From: CAYIHX01 sp964363305
Lineage (GTDB): Bacteria > Bdellovibrionota > UBA1018
DNA: 64,000 nucleotides
NCBI GenBank assembly: GCA_964363305.1
Contig: CAYIHX010000014.1
Coordinates: forward strand, 10,780-74,779
Direction of reading: 5' to 3'
The notes under the pieces are model-generated. The model made no database searches. It was not told the DNA's origin and worked only from the letters and a program-made list of their open reading frames with translations. How positions within the stretch are numbered: position 1 is the first letter of the stretch; each line of letters begins with the position of its first letter. The position numbers and the translations under genes are program-made. Shown one piece after another: positions 26,689 to 35,100 of this stretch.

Positions 26689-27017
26689 AGTACGGGCTTT
26701 CCTTTCCTGCGGGGCCGTCGCCTGGTGGCAAAAATGAGTTCCCGCTCCTTGAGTGGAATAGATTCGTAAGCAACCCTGAGGAGCTCTCGAATGGGTGCAG
26801 TCAGAACAGATTTTGGGTTGAAGAAGTAGGAACGGCTCCGCCCAACTTCTTTTGAGGCCAGAAGTCCTGCGCGCTCGAAGCGATCGAGCTGCCCGATGAT
26901 CGGATTGAGGGCAACGCCATAGTCTTTGGCGATAGCCGACGCATGAACCTCTCCATAGTGAAAGATATGGAGGAGGACCTTCTCTGCGGTCTTGTTTCCG
27001 AATATCCCTTCGAGCAC
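26685..27017 (-). CDS. ArsR-like winged-helix transcriptional regulator
   Basis: The 110-residue protein has a winged helix: VLLHIFHYGEVHASAIAKDY then NPIIGQLDRFERAGLLASKE, with the wing VGRSRSYFFNPK. The C-terminal tail is basic (RRRPRRKGKP). This domain often precedes a nucleotidyltransferase in two-gene modules and probably represses its own operon. Its stop overlaps the GTG of the nucleotidyltransferase gene. The second copy of the 130-bp repeat lies just upstream and may hold its promoter. Confidence 0.7.
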   Translation of the reverse strand: MLEGIFGNKTAEKVLLHIFHYGEVHASAIAKDYGVALNPIIGQLDRFERAGLLASKEVGRSRSYFFNPKSVLTAPIRELLRVAYESIPLKERELIFATRRRPRRKGKPVL

Positions 27018-27069
27018 GAATTCCAGTATCTACCAAATCATGGTTTATATCAACCAAGATTTGGAAGTG

Positions 27070-27196
27070 GAGGTGACGGCGCCACCACAGAGATTTCGCC
27101 TACTTACGGCGTATTTCTTCAAGCTGTAGGAAAGGTGCGGGAGTGGGCAAGGGGATTCTTGTTTGGTTGTTTAGAAAACGCTGGGGAAATGCGGGG
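27070..27196. repeat. ~130-bp dispersed repeat, copy 2
   Basis: Same sequence as at 24041-24169, in the same orientation, from GAGGTGACGGCGCCAC to GGGGAAATGCGGGG. It separates the HTH/nucleotidyltransferase/GNAT operon from the YhaV-like pair. Confidence 0.8.
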
Positions 27197-27202
27197 AAAG
27201 AC

Positions 27203-27955
27203 TCAAGGCCTTTTCGTTTGTTGCTTTTGGGGCGGCCTCATCCAGAATTCGATATCGTCGATGGTATCTTCGCGCTGAAACCTGAACCGCTCAAGCAGGT
27301 GGCGGCTTTTCTCGTAGTGGCTTTCGGTATTGAGGAGTTCAAATGTGAACTCGACCTGATTCGCATCCCCTTCTCGGCAAATGCGGTCGAGGAGCGCCGT
27401 AGCTAGACCTTCGTTTTCTACTGAGACCGTAATGTGTTGAAGGAGGAAGCTTTTGTGGGCCAAGCGGTTGAGTGTGAGATAGCTATCAGCCCGTCGCTCG
27501 TAAATTTCTCCCGCGCTTGCGAATTTCCGCCAGTACGAGGCATACACGAACTCTTGATCCCAGTGGTCGCACTTGAATCCCTCATTGAGACGCTCTTGTT
27601 CGTCGGGCGAGTAAATGTCGATTTCGTTTTTGGCGATTCGATCTCTGAAGACCTTGTAAGCGTCGTCGCTCTGGCCGGCTCGGTGAATGGAGTTTTCGTC
27701 GTTGATCCAGGAGAAGAACACAATGTCGGGTTGAATCAATTTGAAAAAGAGGCGATATTGCTGGAGAACGTTGACGGCTTTATAGGCATTGGGCAGCGTT
27801 TTGTTGAAATCCATGCTGAGAGGATTCGATTCGACCTTCGCCATTGCGGTCAGAGCGTTAAAGTAACGCTGTCGTTCGGTGTCGTTTCCTGCTTTGAGGC
27901 GCCCTAATTCGGCTTTAAGCCAAGGGCCGATCTTACGCCGATAATGAGAGGGCAT
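27203..27955 (-). CDS. YhaV-like toxin candidate with extended C-terminus
   Basis: The 250-residue protein has a region reminiscent of YhaV/RelE-type mRNA interferases (WLKAELGRLKAGNDTERQRY, then LPNAYKAVNVLQQYRLFFKL, FFSWINDENSIHRAGQSDDA, KVFRDRIAKNEI). The C-terminal ~90 residues (SFLLQHITVSVENEGLATAL, LLERFRFQREDTIDDIEFWM) are extra and unassigned. The ATG at 27955 overlaps the end of the upstream HTH-like gene, as toxins often overlap their antitoxins. The match to YhaV is from remembered motif shape, so I hold it loosely. Confidence 0.55.
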   Translation of the reverse strand: MPSHYRRKIGPWLKAELGRLKAGNDTERQRYFNALTAMAKVESNPLSMDFNKTLPNAYKAVNVLQQYRLFFKLIQPDIVFFSWINDENSIHRAGQSDDAYKVFRDRIAKNEIDIYSPDEQERLNEGFKCDHWDQEFVYASYWRKFASAGEIYERRADSYLTLNRLAHKSFLLQHITVSVENEGLATALLDRICREGDANQVEFTFELLNTESHYEKSRHLLERFRFQREDTIDDIEFWMRPPQKQQTKRP

Positions 27956-28331
27956 CGCGCATATCCGGCATGTTGGAGACCCAGCGAGTGCGGTATTCCT
28001 GATTGGCCATCTCCGCAATTTGCAGCAGCACCTCGATAGGGTATTTTTCTTGCTGGAGTGCTGACACGACGGAGTCGCGACGGCCGGACTCATCTTCGAA
28101 CACTTGTCGCTGGAGGATCTCAAGAAGAGCCTCGGAAGGAAGTGGCCCCAGGTCTCGGACGACTTGGAACAGGGCACCGAGGCGGTTCCTGGTTCGGGGC
28201 GTGAGGTCCGAAACGAGTTGTTCCTTCACGTTGGAGAGCGTGTGCGGGTCGAGCCCAGCAAGGCGCGCCACCTTGTACTGAGGATAGTTCAGGGTTTTGG
28301 TCAGCTTATTGATGAGTTCATCAGCGCGCAT
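27933..28331 (-). CDS. HTH protein, putative antitoxin of the downstream YhaV-like gene
   Basis: The 132-residue protein begins with an XRE-like helix-turn-helix (INKLTKTLNYPQYKVARLAG, then LDPHTLSNVKE) and continues as helical repeats (LPSEALLEILQRQVFEDESG). It overlaps the following toxin-like gene by 23 bases, which supports a paired function and autoregulation. The ~340 bases upstream (28332-28672) are A/T-rich and carry the 5-prime region of the next forward gene. Confidence 0.6.
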   Translation of the reverse strand: MRADELINKLTKTLNYPQYKVARLAGLDPHTLSNVKEQLVSDLTPRTRNRLGALFQVVRDLGPLPSEALLEILQRQVFEDESGRRDSVVSALQQEKYPIEVLLQIAEMANQEYRTRWVSNMPDMRDALSLSA

Positions 28332-28672
28332 AAATCCACTCCTGAGGTTAATATTAGCATGAAATTATCGATTCTGTGCGAAAAATTTAGGCAAAACGAA
28401 TTCAGCCTGGTGGATAGTAAAATCCATAGAGTAAACTAATGTGATTTACTCCTCAAAAATTAGACTAGGTGGGCATCTTCCTCAAGGGTCCGAGCTTGGA
28501 GCCTAACAATCCCTTCGGCGCTTCTGCGTTCCGAAGAGCCCTCGTTCTGAATTTCGATTTTCGCAACAAATGTTGCGGTAACTTCCATTTTTTAAACCCG
28601 CCGAGTTGGGCAATCTCTCTGAATCAATTGCACGCCTTGAATTTATCTCGGCGTAACTCGGAGGTGAATCCT

Positions 28673-29260
28673 ATGCGTTGTCGATTTCTCAGTTTCTCAG
28701 GTCTTTGGCTTCTCGGTCTTGCTGCACTTTGGAGTTCCCAAGGTTTCGGAGCCACGCTATCGGAATGCTACGCCACGATTCATTCAAGCGGAAACCCCAA
28801 GACGCAGCTTGATCAAGTGTGTTTGTCTGATAGCGGCGAGGTATCTCTCTATGGACCCAACGGCTTCCGCTATGATTTTCATGTCGATGCTGAATTCCAG
28901 CCGAGTAAATACCGTTGCAATGTAAGTCGCCATACCGGAGACACGCATTGCGGTTATTCGCACCCTTCGATTCGGCTTTCCGGAGGTGACGAATACGCGT
29001 CAATCGACGCAGATATCGAAACTCCTCTCAGCAGCCAGGAAATACACGGCTCATCATTTATTTGGCTCAACACCGATCGTTATGTCTTCGACCCGTTTCG
29101 TCCGATCCAGCGGCGAGACGCGTCGGCCTCGTATCACGTGCGGGCAGATTCTTCTGGTTATACCCGATGCGATCCACGCACCACGAGTCAATGTCGCCCG
29201 TGCACATGCTCTGAGGTTGGTTCGCGCGCTTGTTCGAGCTGGCCAGCGCACTGCAAATAA
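28673..29260 (+). CDS. Secreted cysteine-containing protein of unknown function
   Basis: The 195-residue protein starts at an ATG with an ideal ribosome binding site (GGAGGTGAATCCT before it) and a signal peptide ending QGFG-ATLS. The mature part has paired cysteines (ECYAT, QVCLSD, YRCNVSRHTGDTHCGY) and a C-terminal RPCTCSEVGSRACSSWPAHC cluster. The last ~10 codons overlap the open frame of a truncated dehydrogenase, so its C-terminus may have been formed by a rearrangement. Its 5-prime region resembles that of the gene at 29713. Confidence 0.6.
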   Translation: MRCRFLSFSGLWLLGLAALWSSQGFGATLSECYATIHSSGNPKTQLDQVCLSDSGEVSLYGPNGFRYDFHVDAEFQPSKYRCNVSRHTGDTHCGYSHPSIRLSGGDEYASIDADIETPLSSQEIHGSSFIWLNTDRYVFDPFRPIQRRDASASYHVRADSSGYTRCDPRTTSQCRPCTCSEVGSRACSSWPAHCK

Positions 29261-29547
29261 CCGGAATGCCGGTATCGTCAGGACTTCGCGCGGGGCTGAT
29301 CATGCTTGCTAAGTCTTTAAGTGATGAAGTGGCGCGGGATGGCGTCACTGTCAACGCGATTCTTCCCGGTTACACTACGACCGAGGAGACGCATCCCAGT
29401 CAGAGCCTGTTGGATAAAATCCCCGCAGGTCGATTCGCAGAGCCTTCTGATCAAGGCGCTCTTGCAGCGTTCCTTTCGTCGGAACAAGCCCACTACATCA
29501 CAGGTCAGGCGATTGCCTGCGACGGCGGATTTCTCCGAGGCGCTTAG
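29230..29547 (+). pseudogene. C-terminal remnant of a short-chain dehydrogenase
   Basis: The frame reads SSGLRAGLIMLAKSLSDEVA, then GVTVNAILPGYTTTEE and ITGQAIACDGGFLRGA, the second half of an SDR/FabG-like reductase. The cofactor-binding GxxxGxG, NNAG and active-site tyrosine regions are missing, and the frame has no proper start. It is a truncated gene, joined to the end of the secreted protein before it. The old-yellow-enzyme gene 2.5 kb downstream may belong to the same ancestral locus. Confidence 0.75.
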
Positions 29548-29712
29548 TTAGAATCCTGAAATGAAACCATCAATACCATTGTGCGTCATTTATTTCGTTT
29601 TTAGAAACAAATGGTGATGTAATGTTCATTTTATCATTTCGATGAGTGGGGCAATGCCTGGATCAACAACACGCGCTTTGAATTTCTCTCAGCGAAAACC
29701 AGGAGATATATC

Positions 29713-30099
29713 ATGACAAATACTTCAAAATGGGCTGCTGTAATGATCGGACTGAATATCGTGATCGGAGCCGCTAGCGTCACCGCTCACGCCGCTGACC
29801 TGCTCTGTACCGCACGCTACGGTGGGCAAGAAACGCTCGAAATCAAACACCAACGTGTGAGTTGGTTCAGGTACACCGCTGGTCCAGAGGATCGAAACGC
29901 AAAGTTCGTATTCAGAGGCAGGTTGGTGCAGATCGAGAACACGCAATGGATAGATGAAGAGACTTGGGCTCTGAACCCGAATGCGACGGTAGTTCTCACT
30001 CATCATATCCAGCCTCAAATTGGACCGAGTGACACCACCGCCGATCTAGATTTCCGGGATCGTAGAATTGAGTTCAACTGCAAGCAGGAGTCACCATGA
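29713..30099 (+). CDS. Small secreted protein
   Basis: The 128-residue product has a signal peptide (IGLNIVIGAASVTAHA) and a mature domain with two cysteines (LLCTARYGG and the final EFNCKQ), probably disulfide-bonded. The start has AGGAGATATATC in front. Its stop overlaps the next small gene (ATGA), and a third gene follows with GTGA, so the three form a tight unit. No family is recognised. Confidence 0.6.
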   Translation: MTNTSKWAAVMIGLNIVIGAASVTAHAADLLCTARYGGQETLEIKHQRVSWFRYTAGPEDRNAKFVFRGRLVQIENTQWIDEETWALNPNATVVLTHHIQPQIGPSDTTADLDFRDRRIEFNCKQESP

Positions 30100-30296
30100 A
30101 TCGCCCCACTCGGTCTGTGGCAAGACAAGCTCCTTTCGGAGTAGTCGCTCCGCAGATGCTGGGACAGCAGTTCGCGATGCCAGCGATGGCTGGAGCAAGT
30201 CCCTGCTATATCTGGGGCCACCATTGCGAGCAAGACTGTCGAGACCATCCCGCGACCTGCGACCAGAGTCCTTGGCACGCTGAGGAGGGTGTGTGA
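30096..30296 (+). CDS. Small protein of unknown function in HTH operon
   Basis: The 66-residue product has no signal peptide and a Cys/His-rich C-terminal third (CYIWGHHCEQDCRDHPATCD) that could bind a metal. The coding call rests mainly on its exact ATGA and GTGA overlaps with both neighbours. Confidence 0.45.
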   Translation: MNRPTRSVARQAPFGVVAPQMLGQQFAMPAMAGASPCYIWGHHCEQDCRDHPATCDQSPWHAEEGV

Positions 30297-30559
30297 CTCT
30301 CGGTGCTAGGTTGCGCCAGTTCAGGCTGCAGCGTCGGATGACCATGAAAGAGACTGCGGCATCTATAGGCGTTTCGCTATCCACCTACCGGGATTGGGAG
30401 TATGGCCGCAAGGTCCCCGGCGATCACTTAGCGGGGATCGCAATGGCACTGAAGGTCGGTGTTGCGGATCTCATGGCCGAACAGTCTCAGGCGCGTCAAG
30501 GAGTCTCTCAAGCGATTCGACTGCTCGAGAAGGCACTGAATCTTTTGCGAACCGGGTAA
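30293..30559 (+). CDS. XRE-family transcriptional regulator
   Basis: The 88-residue protein has a complete XRE helix-turn-helix (LRQFRLQRRMTMKETAASIG, VSLSTYRDWEYGRKVPGDHL) followed by a short helical tail. It starts with GTG overlapping the upstream stop (GTGA). Probably it regulates its own operon of small secreted proteins. Confidence 0.8.
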   Translation: MTLGARLRQFRLQRRMTMKETAASIGVSLSTYRDWEYGRKVPGDHLAGIAMALKVGVADLMAEQSQARQGVSQAIRLLEKALNLLRTG

Positions 30560-30659
30560 GAAAAAGCGACATCCCGTTCGCTGAAGTCGGGATACCGCCA
30601 TTGCATTGCGATGAGTCAATTCATCGAGTATCACGTGCGTTATTCTTTGGGGAGGAATC

Positions 30660-31058
30660 ATGAAATCACAAGTCACTCGTATTTTGGCGTATGTCTGTTT
30701 CACTATTGCAAGCAGCGGAATCTCCCACGCTACGGAGACCGGCAATCTGATTCAGGACCATGTCTTAGGTCGGAATTTCTGCTCGCTCGACGGAGGACGC
30801 GTAGTCGGGTGGGGTTTTGGAACAGACGGAGTTGCCTACCCCATCGACAGCCTCGCGGGTATGCCTAGCCCGTGGCAATACTATCAAATCGCGTATCTAC
30901 GCCCGGCCGATCGGTTTAACGTGCTTTTGTTTGATAGGCATACCGATCTCCCCATCCGCACGATCGCACGATTCGTCTATGACGCCAACGAAGACGCCCT
31001 GCGGGTGCGGGCAGAGCGGTCGGGCGTGAAAGTCCTCCGGCCGGAGAACTGTAAATAG
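30660..31058 (+). CDS. Small secreted protein
   Basis: The 132-residue protein follows a strong GGGGAGGAATC ribosome binding site. It has a signal peptide (SQVTRILAYVCFTIASSGIS, cleavage near SHA), and the mature part has two cysteines (RNFCSLDGG and a final ENCK). It resembles its neighbour at 29713 in size, cysteine number and terminal Cys-Lys, suggesting a small secreted family expanded here. Function unknown. Confidence 0.6.
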   Translation: MKSQVTRILAYVCFTIASSGISHATETGNLIQDHVLGRNFCSLDGGRVVGWGFGTDGVAYPIDSLAGMPSPWQYYQIAYLRPADRFNVLLFDRHTDLPIRTIARFVYDANEDALRVRAERSGVKVLRPENCK

Positions 31059-31171
31059 TAATCCAGAGAGAGTCGAACGCCCAGCGCGCGAGATCGGAGT
31101 CGAGGTTTTCGAGGCCGCTGCCCTCTATGATCCCGAGCAAACATTTGCGATAGCGGCTTCCTTCGCGGCTT

Positions 31172-32035
31172 TTAGAAAAGCTGATTGATCCACCCGATGT
31201 CCTTGGGGCTCCGTGCAACGAGCTTGATCTTTTGTACGCAAGAGTACGGACAGCCCGTCACTTTGATCGGCAGTACGCCGAGTTGGGCAGCGTAATAGTC
31301 GGGCAGATAGGCCAGCGCCTTGCCGGTTGAAACGAGGCGACCGAGAAGCCCAAGATTCGTCGTGAGATAGGCAACCTTACGCGTGAACTGATCGTCCCGC
31401 CACCCATCGAGCGATTGCTTGATGCCGACGCGGCCCAGAATCGGGTGGCTTGGGCTTACAAACGGATGCTTGAGCACGTCTTCGACCGGAACAGCTCTTT
31501 TTTGTTTGGCAGCAGTGTAGAGCGGATGACCTGGGCCTGCGACGGTCACGAACTTGGCTTCGGCCATCGTTTTTGCAGTTAACCCCGAGGGTACGTCGCC
31601 AGTCACAAGCGCCAGATGCGCCTCGCCGCTCGCAATTTTTTCGGTTGCGGCGTCATCATCGCAGGATTGGAACTCGAACGTAGCGCCAGGATGGCGTTTG
31701 ATTAAATTCTCGGACAACTCCATGCCCACTTTTGCGAGCAGGACCTCCGGTCCGGCAATCACGACCTGAATCTGTCCGTGGTGGCCTGCGATCTCGATGC
31801 GAGCCGACTCTTCGAGTTGTACGATTTGTGAAGCTCGCAATTTGAGAAGCACGCCCTGGTCAGTGAGCCGGATGTTTCTTCCATCACGGGAGAATAGCTT
31901 GGTCTTGAGCTCGTCTTCGATCCGAGTGATCGCCTTGCTCAGAGATCCGGGGGAAACAAGTAGTCTCTCCGACGCACGGTGAATGTTTTCGTGTTTTGCG
32001 ACTTCCAGAAAATAGCGCAACTCGAATATTTCCAT
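31172..32035 (-). CDS. LysR-family transcriptional regulator
   Basis: The 287-residue protein has the N-terminal LysR winged helix (EIFELRYFLEVAKHENIHRA, then SPGSLSKAITRIEDELKTKL, FSRDGRNIRLTDQG) and a periplasmic-binding-like effector domain (IQVVIAGPEVLLAKVGMELS). It is divergent from the old-yellow-enzyme gene with a 63-base gap between the two starts, the classic arrangement for a LysR regulator and its target. Confidence 0.9.
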   Translation of the reverse strand: MEIFELRYFLEVAKHENIHRASERLLVSPGSLSKAITRIEDELKTKLFSRDGRNIRLTDQGVLLKLRASQIVQLEESARIEIAGHHGQIQVVIAGPEVLLAKVGMELSENLIKRHPGATFEFQSCDDDAATEKIASGEAHLALVTGDVPSGLTAKTMAEAKFVTVAGPGHPLYTAAKQKRAVPVEDVLKHPFVSPSHPILGRVGIKQSLDGWRDDQFTRKVAYLTTNLGLLGRLVSTGKALAYLPDYYAAQLGVLPIKVTGCPYSCVQKIKLVARSPKDIGWINQLF

Positions 32036-32098
32036 TATCGAAACAAATAGTGCAACTATGTTTCTTTTTCAATGGTTATTTCTTGGTAAAACGGTCCC

Positions 32099-33151
32099 AT
32101 GACGACAAGCGGATTAAATCGTTTTTCAGAGCTGGGGTTTAGAAACGGGAAGAGTGTGGGAAATCGGGTGGTCGTACCGCCGATGGCATCTGAGACTGCG
32201 GACGAGCTGGGCTATGTGACTGCGAAGACGCTTTCGCACTACGAGCGATTAGCGAGGTCGGGTGCAGGCCTGGTGATGCTGGAATACACTTATATCGATC
32301 CAAGCGGCAGAAGCGAGCGCAACCAGCTTGGAATTTACAGTGATGGGCAAATCGCTGATCTGGCTCGGATTGCCGACGCGATTCATCAGGCAGGCGGACT
32401 CGCGGGGATTCAGCTCACTCACTCAGGAGGAAAGACTTCTCGAGATTTGACGGGTGGTGTGTTGATGGCGCCAAGCGCGATTGCGGTTCCAGTCAAGGAT
32501 CGGGAGATGGAGCGTCCCGATGGGATGTCGCTAGCCGAAATTCATCTGTGGAAGACTTCATTCGAGCTTGCTGTCGGGCGCGCTTCAGATGCGGGTTTTG
32601 ACTTGGTGGAATTTCATGCAGCTCACGGATACGGGCTCAATCAATGGCTTTCGCCGATCACAAACCATCGGAGTGACAAATACGGCGGAACATCGGAAGG
32701 CAGGGCTCGCCTTCTGCTAGAAATAGTCGAAGCCGCGAGGTCGGCGCATCCTGAGCTGCTCTTCGCGGTTCGAATGCCGGGGCAGGATTTTCTCGAGGAC
32801 GGATTGAGTCCCGGCGACGCTGTTTGGATCGCAAAAAAACTCGAGGCCGTCGGAGTTGATTTAATCGACGTGTCTTCTGGGATTGGAGGCTGGAGAAGAC
32901 CTCGCGATCGCCGAGGTGAAGGGTATTTGGTTTCGGAGGCGAGCGCGATTCAGAGCGCCGTGGCCATCCCAGTGATCGGTGTTGGCGGCATCGAACGTGG
33001 CACTTTTATCGACGACGTAGTTGCATCTGGAGTGGTTTCGCTTACGGCCGTGGGACGTGCGATTTTGAGAGATCCCGAAGCGTGGCGGGAACAGAATATG
33101 GTTTTAGGCTTTCAAGTCCCGGTCGTTGTCTCGGGGCGAGTAGTAGTGTAA
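32099..33151 (+). CDS. NADH:flavin oxidoreductase, old-yellow-enzyme family
   Basis: The 350-residue TIM-barrel flavoprotein shows the OYE signatures: IQLTHSGGKTS, the active-site HAAHGYGLNQWLSPITNHRSD segment and the FMN phosphate-binding GVGGIERGTFIDDVV. These enzymes reduce activated C=C bonds using NAD(P)H. Placement of the catalytic His and the YG-LN-WLSP motif fit the YqjM/thermophilic-like class. It is divergently transcribed from a LysR regulator that probably controls it. Confidence 0.9.
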   Translation: MTTSGLNRFSELGFRNGKSVGNRVVVPPMASETADELGYVTAKTLSHYERLARSGAGLVMLEYTYIDPSGRSERNQLGIYSDGQIADLARIADAIHQAGGLAGIQLTHSGGKTSRDLTGGVLMAPSAIAVPVKDREMERPDGMSLAEIHLWKTSFELAVGRASDAGFDLVEFHAAHGYGLNQWLSPITNHRSDKYGGTSEGRARLLLEIVEAARSAHPELLFAVRMPGQDFLEDGLSPGDAVWIAKKLEAVGVDLIDVSSGIGGWRRPRDRRGEGYLVSEASAIQSAVAIPVIGVGGIERGTFIDDVVASGVVSLTAVGRAILRDPEAWREQNMVLGFQVPVVVSGRVVV

Positions 33152-33411
33152 TAACTAGCGCTCATGCCAAACATTGAAATCAAAGCTCGCTATCTTGATC
33201 TGCACAGAGGTCGTGAAGTTGCGGATCGAAATCGACGGTTCGGAGTGGAGTGGGCTAGGCTTGTTTTTTTCTGTAGTAAACTTTTGCTTACTACAGCCCG
33301 TTTATTACAGGTTGTTGCAAACTAGAGTATTTAGCGGGATTTCGGAGTATTTCCCCGAAATGAGCTAGAGAGCCTTTTTTTTAACGATGCGAAATGCGCC
33401 TGCCCCCTAAC

Positions 33412-33555
33412 CTGAGAATCCTCCTCCTCGCCGACTTCCAGTCGGCTTCGTCGTCGTCGGTGAATTTCCTCAGCCATGCATCCTGCATGGCTGTCCGCGC
33501 CCGACATGCCTTGGGGCATGTCCGTCGCGGCCGGAAATTCCCTTCGATTCTCATC
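33412..33555 (+). ncRNA. Highly structured non-coding element beside the integrase
   Basis: An outer stem GAGAATC (33412-33418) / GATTCTC (33547-33553) encloses a hairpin GCCGAC-TTCCA-GTCGGC (33430-33446) and a second stem GAATTTCC (33462-33469) / GGAAATTC (33533-33540). The latter encloses two perfect hairpins, at 33472-33492 (9-bp stem) and 33503-33522 (8-bp stem, TTGG loop). This nested multibranch design is followed 15 bases later by a terminator on the same strand. A reverse-strand frame crosses it, but the hairpins explain its sequence better than coding does. Whether it is an RNA or a DNA recombination structure is not known. Confidence 0.45.
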
Positions 33556-33569
33556 ATCCCCAGAAACAC

Positions 33570-33608
33570 AAAAAGCCGACGAACCCTTCGGGCTCATCGG
33601 CTTTTTTT
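33570..33608. terminator. Rho-independent terminator with TTCG loop
   Basis: AAAAAGCCGACGA ... TTCG ... TCATCGGCTTTTTTT forms a strong hairpin with a T run on the forward strand and A run on the other, so it can work both ways. It would end the structured element on the forward strand and the integrase operon on the reverse strand. Confidence 0.75.
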
Positions 33609-33694
33609 GTTGGAGGTGACGAAGCACCTCGTTTATTTTCATGAACTTAGACGACATTGAGCCCTGAAGTAGCCAGCCGATCAGTTTGGGCATA

Positions 33695-34864
33695 CTACGC
33701 CCCGTTACGAAGGCCGTAGAGCTGCGCCGCCATTGCCGGTACAGAATCGCTCGTGAGAGCGGTCTGCACGCCTGGTAGCATCCTCAGCCCTTCGGTCGCC
33801 CCTTCAACCTCAATCCCAGCCATGCGGATATACCTCTGCATAGTTTTGAGATCCTTCCAGCCACAAATCTTTTGGATCATGATGGCTGGTACCCCGCCCT
33901 GAATCAGTTGCGTTGCGAAACAGGCTCGCAGCGCATGAAACCGGATCGAGGTCAGTCCTATGCCCAAACAAAACTTGCGTAGTTCCTGGGCCTGCATCCC
34001 TCGTGTCCATTGCCAATAACGCGGCAGGATATAAGGGGTGTGCCCCGTCTGGGGTCGGAGTTCTTGAAGGAGCATTGTTAGTTCGCTGGAGATGGGAACC
34101 GTCCGCCAACAGCCAGACTTCGTGCTCTTCACGCTCTTCAGCCGGCAGTTGTAGGATTTATTGACCGATATGGCCTTCTTTTCCCAATCTACATCCGACC
34201 ACTTCAAGGCATAAAGCTCACCACTTCGCATCCCCGTCAGAAGGGCCAATGCCCAAATCGGATACCAGGGATGTTGGTGCTTGTGAGCCTCGGTCAGCAG
34301 CCTTCGTATCTCGCCCCCCGTCAGGATTTCCGGTTTTTTTTCTTCCGGCCTGTCGAGCTGGGCGCCGATGGTTGGGCTGCGGTCCATTTCCTCGATGAGT
34401 CCGCTTTCAATTCCAAACACAAAGACCTGATTGAGCAGGCCCTTCATTCGCTTTTGAAAGCCGTGAGACCCGCCCTCAGTCCTGAGCTGAGTCAGCGTTT
34501 CTTTCACGTCGAACTTTGTGAGGCTTGAGGCCGGACGTTGCATCCACCCGGAAGTGCGCTTCCGAACGGCGGCAACGTAGTCGATGCGGGTTGTCTCAGC
34601 GAGGCGGGACGTGCCTTCTTTATAAAGTGACTCCGCCCACGCATCGACTACCGCTTTCCAGCTTGAACCTTGAGCTTCTTTTTCCAAGAGTTCGCGTTCA
34701 CATTCTCGAATCAGTTTCGTTTCTTCCCGTTCTGCTTCCCTCTGGGTTTTGCAACCCGCGAGTCTCCGTTGCGTACGGATTGCAGCATGAGTCTTACTCC
34801 TGACGTTGACGTACACTTTCCAAAGTGTTTCGCCCACGTCAGACACGTATGATGATATGGCCAT
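33695..34864 (-). CDS. Tyrosine-family site-specific integrase
   Basis: The 389-residue protein has an N-terminal arm/SAM-like DNA-binding region and a C-terminal catalytic domain with Arg (ALLTGMRSGELYALKWSDVD), the H-x-x-R motif (RFHALRACFATQLIQGG) and the tyrosine nucleophile (MQRYIRMAG). The usual second histidine is replaced by Trp (ICGWKDLKTMQRY), a common variant. It would insert and excise the element. It is the last gene of the reverse-strand conjugation operon, beside an excisionase-like gene, which places one edge of the element near 33.6 kb. I could not find att repeats. Confidence 0.9.
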   Translation of the reverse strand: MAISSYVSDVGETLWKVYVNVRSKTHAAIRTQRRLAGCKTQREAEREETKLIRECERELLEKEAQGSSWKAVVDAWAESLYKEGTSRLAETTRIDYVAAVRKRTSGWMQRPASSLTKFDVKETLTQLRTEGGSHGFQKRMKGLLNQVFVFGIESGLIEEMDRSPTIGAQLDRPEEKKPEILTGGEIRRLLTEAHKHQHPWYPIWALALLTGMRSGELYALKWSDVDWEKKAISVNKSYNCRLKSVKSTKSGCWRTVPISSELTMLLQELRPQTGHTPYILPRYWQWTRGMQAQELRKFCLGIGLTSIRFHALRACFATQLIQGGVPAIMIQKICGWKDLKTMQRYIRMAGIEVEGATEGLRMLPGVQTALTSDSVPAMAAQLYGLRNGA

Positions 34865-34880
34865 TATATTGTTCCCTTGT

Positions 34881-35099
34881 TTAAAAAAGCGGAGTCAACA
34901 TTTTGTCCAAATCGCTACGCAGAAACCTCAGCCGGTGTTTGAGGCGGTAGCATTTGATCTGCCCTCGCCAAACCAAGTTTCGCAACTGGCCGACCGACAC
35001 GCGAATGTAAGCCGCAGCTTCTTTCGATGTCATCCATTTCATTTCAAAGAACTGCTGCGCTGATGAAATTCCATCAGCCTTGTTTATGCCTATAGACAT
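34881..35099 (-). CDS. Excisionase-like small HTH protein
   Basis: The 72-residue protein contains MTSKEAAAYIRVSVGQLRNL, then VWRGQIKCYRLKHRLRFLRS, the helix-turn-helix/wing of the MerR-like excisionase group. Position directly upstream of the integrase supports a directionality factor. It could also be a transcriptional regulator of the same fold. Confidence 0.75.
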   Translation of the reverse strand: MSIGINKADGISSAQQFFEMKWMTSKEAAAYIRVSVGQLRNLVWRGQIKCYRLKHRLRFLRSDLDKMLTPLF

Positions 35100-35100
35100 A

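Noticed and set aside
24041..27196. Integron gene cassettes with attC sites
   Set aside because: The repeat copies lack the paired core sites and hairpin layout of attC, and no integron integrase is present.
33331..33693. 120-residue reverse frame at the integrase edge
   Set aside because: It is made of perfect hairpins and crosses a terminator; the folded element explains the sequence better than a protein.
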